NCBI GenBank assembly: GCA_023091735.1
Contig: JALKBU010000062.1
Span: 36,059-100,058, forward strand
DNA length: 64,000 nucleotides
Reading direction: 5' to 3'
Origin: Trichomonas tenax
Lineage: Eukaryota > Parabasalia > Trichomonadida > Trichomonadidae
The notes under the pieces are model-generated. The model saw only the letters and a program-made list of their open reading frames with translations. It was not told the DNA's origin and did no database searches. The position numbers were made by a program, and so were the translations under genes. Numbering within the stretch: position 1 is the first letter of the stretch; the number at the start of each line of letters is the position of its first letter. Positions 40,002-49,300 of the stretch are shown here, in pieces.

Positions 40002-40934
40002 TTATTCAAGTTCAACATAACAAATGAATTGCTTATCAGTGATTACCTGAGAAATCGGAGTGTTATCATCGGTAAGTTGTTTTGATGGGAAACCAGCTTT
40101 GAGAATGAACTGTTCTGGGAATACAAACTTTCTTGCGAACGTAAACAGCATCGAAACAGGTACATCGCGTGGAAAAGCGCGTGTTTGGTTAGAATTCGGG
40201 TTTGGGAATTGGAATTTAACAATAACCCTGTCACCAGTTGTTGGCGGTGGTGGAAGAGCACTGAATGCTTCATCAACTGTTTGCTGTAGAACTCTGTTCA
40301 TTTCTTCCTTAATTTCTTCTTCTTCCTGTTGAATTTGTTCTTGTCTGATTCTCTCCTGTTCGCGTTCTAAAGCACGTTGGTAGGCGGCATCTTGGTCATT
40401 GAGAACCGCTGTCTGTGGATTTTCTTGATCATTGTGTTCAATGCGAATGTATGAGAGTAAAACTGATTTACCGATAACTCCTTCGTGTTGAACAAAGATC
40501 TGTGATGTTTCGAGCGTGTTTCCGCGTGGTCTAACAAATGCAATTAAAGGTAATTGGTGGAATTTTAACATATTGGCAACAGTTATTCCATCAGGTGTCG
40601 TAACATCCAAAGGAAGGAACAAAAAGCTCCTTTGCATCTCCTGAGAAACAGCGTCGGAAGATAAAACATTAATAACTCTGTGAGTCATCATGTTTTCGCG
40701 ACAATATATGAAAATAAACAAAGACCTGTTCAAGTTCTTGGCATCGGTGATTGCCTCATTGATCGGTCCCGGATGAGAATCATATTGAAAACCCCAAGAT
40801 GCGGAAAAATCATTGTGCGCGTCGATGACGTTGTTACCATAGGGGAGAGAGCCGTACCTGAACCTGTGGAGGAGCTTCTTTCCGAAGCTGATAAATGAGA
40901 ATTTGTTATCTTCGAGAAGAGTTTGATTTTCCAT
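40002..40934 (-). CDS. UAS-UBX domain protein (FAF1/UBXD8-like p97 cofactor)
   Basis: Cofactor of the AAA ATPase p97/Cdc48 in ubiquitin-dependent degradation. Architecture over 310 residues: thioredoxin-like UAS domain at about 45-170 (NLNRSLFIFIYCRENMMTHR, FLFLPLDVTT), a charged coiled coil at about 183-218 (ALEREQERIRQEQIQQEEEE), and a C-terminal UBX domain at about 235-310 (RVIVKFQFPN, RAFPRDVPVSMLFTFARKFV, FILKAGFPSKQL). The UBX S3/S4 region retains a F-P-x-K-like stretch where p97-binding FPR usually lies. There is no N-terminal UBA domain, unlike animal FAF2. The start is the first ATG. Confidence 0.9.
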   Translation of the reverse strand: MENQTLLEDNKFSFISFGKKLLHRFRYGSLPYGNNVIDAHNDFSASWGFQYDSHPGPINEAITDAKNLNRSLFIFIYCRENMMTHRVINVLSSDAVSQEMQRSFLFLPLDVTTPDGITVANMLKFHQLPLIAFVRPRGNTLETSQIFVQHEGVIGKSVLLSYIRIEHNDQENPQTAVLNDQDAAYQRALEREQERIRQEQIQQEEEEIKEEMNRVLQQTVDEAFSALPPPPTTGDRVIVKFQFPNPNSNQTRAFPRDVPVSMLFTFARKFVFPEQFILKAGFPSKQLTDDNTPISQVITDKQFICYVELE

Positions 40935-41050
40935 TAAAAATTTTTGATTCTCAATTTTGGAATAGCTATCTAAATTAGACTCTAAAGAGTGAAAAAAGAC
41001 TAAAAATCAAAAATATATTGAATACATTACAATCATTTTTTTGAAAAATA

Positions 41051-41057
41051 AAAAAAA
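41051..41057 (-). terminator. RNA polymerase III T-run terminator
   Basis: A run of seven T on the RNA strand directly downstream of the tRNA 3' end. Confidence 0.75.
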
Positions 41058-41058
41058 T

Positions 41059-41140
41059 TGGTACCACTGGGGTTCGAACCCAGGCATCTCTCGATAGTGG
41101 GACTTGAATCCACCGCCTTAGACCGCTCGGCCATAGTACC
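41059..41140 (-). tRNA. tRNA-Leu (anticodon CAA)
   Basis: The minus strand folds as a class II tRNA: acceptor GGTACTA/TGGTACC with discriminator A, D arm GCC...GGC, anticodon loop TTCAAGT with CAA, a long variable arm around ATCGAGAGAT, and T arm CTGGG-TTCGAAC-CCCAG. The last anticodon-stem pair (A-C) is a mismatch. No intron. CAA with G37 is standard for Leu UUG codons. RNA polymerase III A-box (TGGCCGAGCGG) and B-box (GGTTCGAACCC) are inside. Confidence 0.95.
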
Positions 41141-41529
41141 AATATATTTATTAGTTAAATTTACTAATCGTCATATTAACATAATATAAATTATTTCTTT
41201 ATAACAATATCTAAAATGCAAGCTATCATTTTCCTATCGAAGATTATAATATATAATTCCAAGATAAAACATATACGCTGCTGTTAAATCATAATATCAA
41301 TGCTTATTGATTTCTTTTAACTATTTGCGATATTGATTTCTGTTCTTTTGATTATATACCCCCTAATAAATGTCTATTCATATTAAATTTTATACTCAAT
41401 AATATTAATATTAATATTTGATATATTGAAGATAAATCTATATTAGCTTTTGGAGTGTTAGGTGCAAACACAGATTGTAATTTAATTCAAAATCCATTTT
41501 ATTTGAGAATCATCGTTTGAAATTTAGTT
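41141..41529. other. AT-rich intergenic region
   Basis: Nothing recognised between the tRNA and the C2 pseudogene. Confidence 0.5.
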
Positions 41530-41892
41530 TATGGAAAAAATTCAACAACTAATCTGATTATTGTAGATTCTTCTGCTGGATGTCATTTATGATCAGCTTT
41601 TAAAGGGAACAATTGAACGATTGCCTTGTATGGTTCAAGTCCTTTTGTTGGAATAGAAAATCTGCCGATTTCATCATCCTTCATTAACGTATCATCATCC
41701 ATGAGACGGACATCTATCTAGTCAGGCATGGTTTTGATCGGGAATTTGAAGCGCTTGCCAAATTTACACTTCTTTTTGAACTCGTTCGGCTTAGTTTTAC
41801 GTTTAACGCCGCCAGCAGTGATCTCGACGTAAGGGTCTGACCATTCAACAGGATCTGTTTTAGGAATGCCTCTAACTTCTAGAACCTATGTG
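41530..41892 (-). pseudogene. C2-domain pseudogene, tandem paralog of the intact C2 gene
   Basis: Collinear with the intact C2 gene at 42448-42828 over almost its full length (VLEVRGIPKTDPVEWSDPYV, KRFKFPIKT, IDVRLMDDDTLMKDDEIGRF, KGLEPYKAIVQLFPL). There is no frameshift, but in-frame stops interrupt it: TAG just before the VLEVRG block, TAG after KTMPD near 41716, and TGA in the C-terminal part near 41590. The initiator ATG is gone. The upstream sequence also matches that of the intact gene (AAAACCGTTGCA and the TTTAC(T/G)TGTCA motifs), so the duplication included the promoter. Confidence 0.88.
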
Positions 41893-42447
41893 ACAAACTT
41901 TTTTATTTTTTGATTTTTTGTCATCAAAACTTATTTATGTAAAACCGTTGCAGAGTTAGTTTTCATTCTATAATTTAACTTTATGTGATATTCTTATTCA
42001 ATTTTTCACCTCAAAATCGCAAAAATATCAATAAGAGATATTAAGGTTCGATTTCCTACTTTACTTGTCATATTGCGCCAGTTTCAATTGTTTATTGATT
42101 TTTACGTGTCAAAATAATATTATTTTAAATTAGAAACTAGCCATAGAAGGACAAGCAGGGTATCAATTGCATGAGAAAGCAACAAAACTATGAACTTCTT
42201 CATAATTAAATTAAAGTTAACGTTTGATATTTTTAAATCATGTTTAATTATAGATATATATCTTATTCTTTGAATTTATACAAATACCAAAGCGAATACA
42301 ATACCACGATGCTATATAAAGCCTATCAAATACAATAGCAAATTCCAAATTTATAATTCTTTTTCATTATAATGTATATTCCACGTAAACACCAATATAA
42401 ATTGAATGAAAATCCGATTTATTGTAGAGTGAGGTTAGAAATATAGT
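41893..42447. other. Spacer between C2 paralogs, with motifs
   Basis: Carries TTTACTTGTCA (42060-42070) and TTTACGTGTCA (42101-42111) about 160-220 bp upstream of the pseudogene, at the same distance as related motifs upstream of the intact copy. Confidence 0.5.
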
Positions 42448-42828
42448 TTATGGACGATATTCGAGAACTAATCTGATCATTGTTGGTTCCTTTCCTGCAT
42501 GCATGTCAGAAGCTAGCTGCACTGGGAACCACTGTACTATTGCCTTATATGGTTCAAGTCCCTCGATTGGGAGTGTTAATTTGCCGATTTCATCATCCTT
42601 TGTGAATGTATCCTCATCCATGAGACGGATGTTGATCTGTTCGGACGTAGATTTGATGGGGAATTTGAAACGCTTGTCCCACTTTGGATTCTTTTTATTC
42701 TTCTTTGGCTTCGTTTTCTCCTTTTTGTCACCAACGCGGACTTCGACATAAGGGTCTGCCCATCCCGCAACATCGCATTTCGGAACACCTTTCGCTTCAA
42801 GAACAATAACCAGGATTTTAGCAACCAT
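42448..42828 (-). CDS. Single C2-domain protein
   Basis: Calcium-dependent phospholipid- or protein-binding domain protein of 126 residues, the whole chain being one C2 domain. The first loop (CDVAGWADPYVEVRVGDKKE) and the third (RLMDEDTFTKDDEIGKLTLP) hold the acidic residues that bind calcium in C2 domains, with most Asp present. A basic strand KTKPKKNKKNPKWDKRFKFP is typical and may bind acidic lipids. Small single-C2 proteins are a multigene family in trichomonads. The ATG at 42828 is preceded by AAAAAGTGACATATA; no TCA initiator is seen. A dead tandem copy lies immediately downstream. Confidence 0.93.
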   Translation of the reverse strand: MVAKILVIVLEAKGVPKCDVAGWADPYVEVRVGDKKEKTKPKKNKKNPKWDKRFKFPIKSTSEQINIRLMDEDTFTKDDEIGKLTLPIEGLEPYKAIVQWFPVQLASDMHAGKEPTMIRLVLEYRP

Positions 42829-43441
42829 TATATGTCACTTTTTAATTTTTATATGTTTTTGACTGTGATTTGAAAAACCGTTGCATGATTTTATTTCTCT
42901 TCTAAAATTTGATTCTCCTATATAAAGTTTACGTCGGTTTTCACTTTAAATTCGCAAAAAATCAATTTTTCGATTTAAGGTTAGAATTCATTTTTTACAT
43001 AACAAATATATCTATTTGACAGTTTACGTTGTCAAAATTAGATAAAAACACTACAATATAATTTGCAATGAATATTCGTAATTTTATCATCCTTTTAAAA
43101 TATAATATACACATGCTATAGGAGACTTCTTTTATATTGAAACAGCACATCAAATCATTATATATTATGCTCTATCTCAAAAGCAAAGGTATTTTATTTT
43201 TCTTCAATATTAGGAATCTTTAAACACCTAAAATCTTCTCTATGCGTCTATTATTACTTGGTAATACCTTAGATCTAACATTATATATAGTTTGGAAGCT
43301 TCTAGAAATGTAATTTCATGAAGATTAATTTGTGCAACTTTTTTCCCGGTCATTTCAATATTATTATAAGATGAATCTCTTACTTATGAATATATAATAT
43401 TCTATATGATAATAATGATATTTTAAATAAACAATGTTCAA
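42829..43441. other. AT-rich intergenic region
   Basis: Upstream of the C2 gene; holds AAAACCGTTGCA and motif-like TTTACATAACA and TTTACGTTGTCA near 42995-43035, shared in position with the pseudogene's upstream region. No gene. Confidence 0.5.
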
Positions 43442-44797
43442 TCACTCAACGATAAAGTTTTGGTTGGATGTTGGATAGAAGTATTCTCTAATATTGTTTG
43501 ATAAACCATTTAATGACTTCGCTTCAATTGTTCGATTCAAAGCATTGAGATACCATTTTCCGTTTGATTTCATCAGATAACAAACAAATGCTGCTGAATC
43601 ATCACAATTGGGAATGGCGAACATGTATTTCTGCTTTCCATCTTTGATCTTGACTTCACTTCCGACAACATCTTTAAGAGTGCCTTTATTGCATAAAACA
43701 GAAAACACAATGTGTGAAGCGTCCGTATGGAATCTCATTATGTCAATATTTAAGACATTTCTGGAGTAATTTGACTTCTCTGATGTGATCGTTTGACCCC
43801 AGGAAGTTTTTTGATTAAAGAAACATGTTTCATGAACAACTCCTGAATTTTTCAGTGAAATCGCGTAAATGTCGAGAGATTCCGTTCCTGCTGCATGAAG
43901 AGAAACGGATATCTTTGTATTTGTCAACATTACTGGTGTATCAGTGACTAATTTTGGTGATATCATCTTTGACTTAGAAAATTTCGAAATTTGATCAAAA
44001 ATCAATGTAGAATCCAAAGTGATATTTTCTGGTGTGAATTTGAAGCTATTATCCATGTTATGAATAATCTTCAGTGGAATTACCGATTTTTTAGCTTGCA
44101 TTCTGATCTGAAATGAATACAATACTCCAATTGTGTCATTTGCAAGAGAATAAACCGAAATTGTAATATAATCATTCAAATCTGTTGAAATTATTGGTTG
44201 AAAATTGTTCCATATGCAAAATGTACTCCCAATATCCAGTAAAACAGAATTTTCAAAGTAATTACCTAATTTATTAGAAGAAAACTTCGCATTTCGAAGA
44301 GTTGACTGGTATTTCGATGATAAATCAGTGAAAGAGCGCATTTTAGAATCATGAATCAGAGTAAAATTCAAATTAGAGCTAGATATTGCTGTTATTAAGA
44401 GTTTTTCTTCAATTTTTGGCGAATTTTCATTTATAATTTCTTCATTAATGAGTTTCAGATTTGATATTTTAACGTAAATTGTCGACCCTTCCTTGCTGTG
44501 AAAGATATTCGTTTCGTTGAGTTTGATTTCAGATAAATTGACTTCGATTGATGAAAATAAAATCTGCCCTTCGATAGGAATCACTTTGTAAATGTCGAAA
44601 AATAGTTTGCCGATTGTGAGAAATCGGAATCCAATCGTTTCGTTGATTTCGATTAATTTAGAAAAACTAAATTGTTTTGATTTCCACAGTTCTTGACGTT
44701 GTTGGGACTGCGATGATATCTTCAGGATGAATTTCATGTTCTGTGTTGGTTCATAAATGTTTTCGATCTTTTCTAGATAAAATATTAACTCAAACAT
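43442..44797 (-). CDS. TerD-domain protein
   Basis: Protein of 451 residues. The C-terminal third (about 295-440) follows the TerD/tellurium-resistance fold: ESLDIYAISLKNSGVVHETC, then SWGQ, then LNIDIMRFHTDASHIVFSVL, and finally VCYLMKSNGKWYLNALNRTI, corresponding to the E-L-Y-R-x-x-G-x-W-K-x-x-A-i-G end of TerD. Several acidic calcium-site residues of bacterial TerD are replaced. The N-terminal half is beta-rich and may contain a C2-like domain (KFILKISSQSQQ, FDIYKVIPI, IEVNLSEIKL). Function in eukaryotes is unknown. ATG at 44797 is chosen because a TCATTTTT initiator lies just before it; the longer frame starts with TTG. Confidence 0.75.
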   Translation of the reverse strand: MFELIFYLEKIENIYEPTQNMKFILKISSQSQQRQELWKSKQFSFSKLIEINETIGFRFLTIGKLFFDIYKVIPIEGQILFSSIEVNLSEIKLNETNIFHSKEGSTIYVKISNLKLINEEIINENSPKIEEKLLITAISSSNLNFTLIHDSKMRSFTDLSSKYQSTLRNAKFSSNKLGNYFENSVLLDIGSTFCIWNNFQPIISTDLNDYITISVYSLANDTIGVLYSFQIRMQAKKSVIPLKIIHNMDNSFKFTPENITLDSTLIFDQISKFSKSKMISPKLVTDTPVMLTNTKISVSLHAAGTESLDIYAISLKNSGVVHETCFFNQKTSWGQTITSEKSNYSRNVLNIDIMRFHTDASHIVFSVLCNKGTLKDVVGSEVKIKDGKQKYMFAIPNCDDSAAFVCYLMKSNGKWYLNALNRTIEAKSLNGLSNNIREYFYPTSNQNFIVE

Positions 44798-44801
44798 AAA
44801 C

Positions 44802-44809
44802 AAAAATGA
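44802..44809 (-). promoter_or_regulatory. Initiator element TCATTTTT
   Basis: Four bases upstream of the ATG at 44797; fits the trichomonad initiator. Confidence 0.55.
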
Positions 44810-44825
44810 GAAAAAGAATTTTATT

Positions 44826-45890
44826 TTACTGAGGACTCTTTATAAACAATTTGTTTGCGAAACAAAACAAAAGATCTCTCAATGAATATTGAGGAATTTC
44901 AATAGTTTGCTCTTGATTTTTGATGTTCGATTCTGAAGTTAAAGGAAAAATAGCTTCGCATCTCTGTATTGAAAGATGACTCAGAATATAATTCCTGAAA
45001 AAAGTAAAAAAATAAGAAGAAGGTGTCAATGTTGCAGTCGATGAATTCAAAATAACTATCACCATCCCCACCAGCACCGGAAAATGCTGGACCGTTATTG
45101 CCTCGAATTGTGCAGTTGTAAACGTAAAGGGTTCCATAAAGACTCTTATAAATAAGGCCCCGATTTGTGGATGATTGGAAGTTGTTTATGATATTGCAGA
45201 ATTCATAAAACTCTTCTGTATATTCATGATATAAGCAAGTAGATTCTGTTGCGTTATTGGATTCAAATGTTGAAAATTTGAATTTTCCTGGGAAATCCAT
45301 ACACTCAGATGATCTAAATCCTGAACCAAAACAAGCGGTGTTTTTCGTGATATTCGATGAAAGAAATCGGATTTCTCCACATTTACAATAAACTGGAGCA
45401 AAAGCAACTTCACTCGAACAAAGACAAACGGAAATCTCTTCAAAAGTGTTCGGATTTGAACCCCGTTCAACTAAATTAGAATAAGAGAACAAACCGTAAC
45501 TTTCAGATGTTGTTATCGTTGTATTTATTGCAAGAGCGATGTTGAACAATAGATCCATTGCAGAAAAAGTGAAATGCGCCACCATTTTCTATTCTAATGC
45601 AGTTTTCGAAGAAACAATAAGAATGGAGGAATTTTGTATTTTCTGTTTCAATTTCAATAGTGTCATTTTCAAAATCTGAGAATGTGCAGCTGTAGGTGTA
45701 AATATTATTAACTAATGAACGATAGTCGCAGTTGTTATTAAGAAAGGAGCAGTTTTCTGAGGGAGAAGGTGCTTCGTAGTATTCTTCCCACAGAGAGGAA
45801 GGCGCAGAGTTTTGATGAAAGATTTCAATATGACGAAGAAGAGAGAAAAATCTCTCTTTTCTTCATAAATAATAAATAGAATCTTCTGAC
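44826..45890 (-). pseudogene. Pmp-like beta-helix surface protein pseudogene
   Basis: Same block order as the other copies: HIEIFHQNSAPSSLWEEYYE, ENCSF, IYTYSCTFSDFENDTIEI, ENGGAFHFFCNGSIVQHRS, SYGLFSYSN, KCGEIRFLSSNITKN, TLYVYNCTIRGNN, and the C-terminal ILSHLSIQRCEAIF. The frame is shifted near 45535 (between SIVQHRS and INTTITTSES) and near 45020 (before the ILSHLS block), so it is not translatable in one piece. No ATG lies in frame ahead of the start block. The 5' leader 45817-45911 is 95 bp that recurs inverted at 50567-50661. The family resembles polymorphic outer membrane proteins with right-handed beta-helix repeats. Confidence 0.78.
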
Positions 45891-45911
45891 AAATATTTTG
45901 ACAAATGTCAA
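45817..45911 (-). repeat. 95-bp Pmp-family leader, inverted copy 1
   Basis: Reverse complement of 50567-50661 with only two differences. It covers the sequence from TTGACA(T/A)TTGTCAAAATATTT through the GAGAGATTTTTCTCTC hairpin to ATTGAAATCTTTC. Confidence 0.92.
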
Positions 45912-46378
45912 AATAAAAACTTTATTCATAAAAAAATCTTTTTTTTTTTCACATGAAACGAAAGCAGAACTAACAGAAATATCCAGAGAATGTTATGTAA
46001 AGATGCGAATCTTTTCAACTTATCATAATGTAGATAAAGCATTCATGATAAAGCAAATCACTTGAATTAATTAAGTTTGATTTGGAGGCGTCGTTAAACA
46101 ATCTCGTCCCATATTAGACTGCAGTTAGTTCGTATTATATAGAGATATTTATGTATGAAATTCTATATCAATTGAATTTTCAATTTTGATATTTAAAGTT
46201 TGTTGGAAAAATTGGGCTATAATATAAAAGTAAATGTGTTTTAAAAGATGTTTATTTAAATAGATTTCATTTGTAGTTAAATCAAAATCAAAAAATAAAT
46301 ATTTTATAAATAAAATTCGAAAAAATTAATTTTCCAAAATTTTCTATCGTTCGATTTGGTCAAGAAAAAAAATTATAA
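45912..46378. other. Intergenic region upstream of the THADA-like gene
   Basis: A/T-rich; contains a 13-base T run near 45938-45950. No gene seen. Confidence 0.5.
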
Positions 46379-49300
46379 ATGGAAGAAATTCAAGAATTGC
46401 TTGTAAGAGATGTCGTCATTTCCAACAAAACACTAAGGCAGGCGGACAACATTCTCAAGTCTATTCTCGAAAAGGACGCAAAACAAGCGATAATTGATCT
46501 GTCCATCCTCTTTTGTGATCAAAACTCACAACTTTTCCCAAATAACTTCTTACAACATGCAGTTGTTCAGGTTAGTGCTAAAGAATTAGGCGAAGAATTC
46601 ACAAATCTTTGTATTCAAAAACTCAAATCTTCATTTTGGGAAACTAACGACCCAAATGTATGTGCATTCATTAACTTTTGGACGATGTACGGAAATCAAC
46701 CCTCTTTTGATGGAAATGAAGTAAATTTCGTTCGAATCATTTGTATGAACATTTCAAAGTTCCCACAGCATTCATTTAAGTTCCTTCCAAAAGTTATTGA
46801 AGCATTTTTTGCATACACAGAGAATTTCGACTTCGGAATCAGCATTCAAAGTTTAGATAACGATTTTGAATCAACAAAACTTCTTTCTTACTTCACCACA
46901 GCATTTCTCAGTGTGGCGAACCACGAAATGAACTATGAATCACTTAGCGCCATCAGATTCATCGCAAGTTCGATGCTGCAACTTCATTCCACTGAAACTC
47001 TTCAAGGAGTGTATTCAGGCAATCATCTTGCGGACCACTTGAATTCCAAGATGACGAAGCAGAGAATGGTTCTTTTGCTTGCAGAATTATCTCGCGAAAT
47101 GAAATCTCCAGATGACGCTTTACTCGTTTTCGACCGCGCTTATTGTATGTCGAAGACAACAACAGATCCAGATGTTCTCACTAATTGCTACAACGCAGCA
47201 ACACTTACAATCACAACAATCACAAAAATGATGGACAGATTGCCTCAATGCGCAGAATCAATGTTACGAGATTTCTCGACAGCGAACGATCAAGTTAGAC
47301 TTGCATTGTGCCGATTGTTTGATGCAATCATCAAGAGAGCTGAGAAGGATGGAAACACATATGAAATATGCCACTATTTCATTGACACATTCCTTGATAT
47401 TCCTTGGAATTCGAAGCTTAAGAAATATGTTATGCCAACGCTTTTGCAATATGTTCATCCAGATAGATCAATTGCACTTTTAGAAACGCTTCTCAAAGCA
47501 TCAGATGACCAAAACAACAAACCATTCATCGCAAAGTGCATCGCATCATTCACAGGATTGAGAGACATTTGCATTTCATTTATTGATGTTATGATAAATG
47601 ATGCTCTGAACACTCCACAAACATCATCATTGATGCCACTCAATGCGCTTTTATTCCCATTAATGAGAGCCAACAAAGATTTAGTTTCACTGATGAAAGA
47701 AAAAACGGATGCAATCCAAAATCAGTTTGCTCGTTCATGGCTGAGATTCGAGTTAGTTGTTTCTGCTCCATCAGTTTCTAAAGAAAAAGGATTCATCGAC
47801 AGTTTGAGATCGGACTTAATTTATGGCCGCAGCAGTGGAAATTGGGACCTCAGATGCAGGTCTCTTCACGCATTCGCATATTCAGGATTCCCATACAAAG
47901 AGCAAGATTGCGAAGATTTCATCAACGACATGGAAAAGATTTTGTTGACTGATTCTTCAATCCATCAAACAGCGATTGCTGACTCATTCAACGAACTTTT
48001 CAAGCGAATTCAAGCGCAAGGAAAGAAGTTCTCAACATTAGACACAAACAAATTCTTATCTAACATTATGTCAATAACAACGAAACACATGGGATCAAAC
48101 TTCATTCCATCACAAAGACAGTTCGCTTACGTTATTTGCCAAAACATATGGAAGTATTTCCCAGAGATAGGAACATTAGAGGACATGACGATGCTCGCTT
48201 CTCTTCTCAATGATAGAGCATTTGACTTGAGACAGCAGGTCATTTCAACAATGAGAATGCACGCAAAGCGACCAGAAATCAAGCAGCATTTCATCAACTT
48301 GCATTCAGAAGACATTGATAAATTTGTTCTTAGAGCAGAAGATAGAGTTGCTGTCACAGTCACAGAACAAGATTTCCCACAGCTTGATGCCGAATTTCTT
48401 TGCAAATTCAAGATTTTATTGTCGAGAGGCGACACAATGGTTGAAAAGAGCGATTTCTTCACGAATAAGATCTTCGAGATCGTTGCTTCACAACATTTAC
48501 AAACGAAGCATTGGGAAATCCAATCGGAGTTCTTCTCTGTTGTTTCATATATTTGCAAAAAGCTTAAATCAGATATCACACAAGAGAACATCGAAAACAC
48601 AACACGGATTGTATTTTCATCTCTTTTCAACACAAGAATTCCAGGTTTTGTTTGCAAATCCATTGAAACACTCGAAAGATTGCTCAAACTCTGCTATTTC
48701 ATTGGCAAGCAACAAGTTGCCGATGATTTCTCAACGCAGTTGATTCAAGCTCTCAGTGGCTATGATATGGCGAATATGCGCAGATCAGCTGGTCTTCCAT
48801 TCCTTGCTTTGGCATTGATCAGATCAGAACCAACAGCTTCACCACTGAACTTGTTCACAAGACTCACAACAGCGCTCATCTGCTTAGTGAGAGAAACAGA
48901 ATCTTCCGTCGAAGCAGCAAACGCGATGAACATTCTCAAAGCTATTGTCAATGAGAGTGAAGCATCTGCAAAGTGTGAACCAATGCTCGGAGATATCTTA
49001 GCATGCGTTTTCGATGCTTGCTACAGATTCAAGAGTTGGGATGTCATTTCTGCCGTTGATTTGACACTCGTTGCATTCCTCCACAAGACATGCAACATCG
49101 GTGGTGTCGATGCAGCTGCGAGCACATCAATCATTCGATTCCAGTTCTTCGCGAAGATTTTAGGATCTCGTGACACAATTCTGAAGGCGCTTCATTCGAA
49201 ATGCACACATGCAATTTACATGGCACTTGGAATATTGGAGCTCTTCAAACCAGACACAGGCGACGAAGATCTTTCAAATGCAGTTATGAATCATCTTTCA

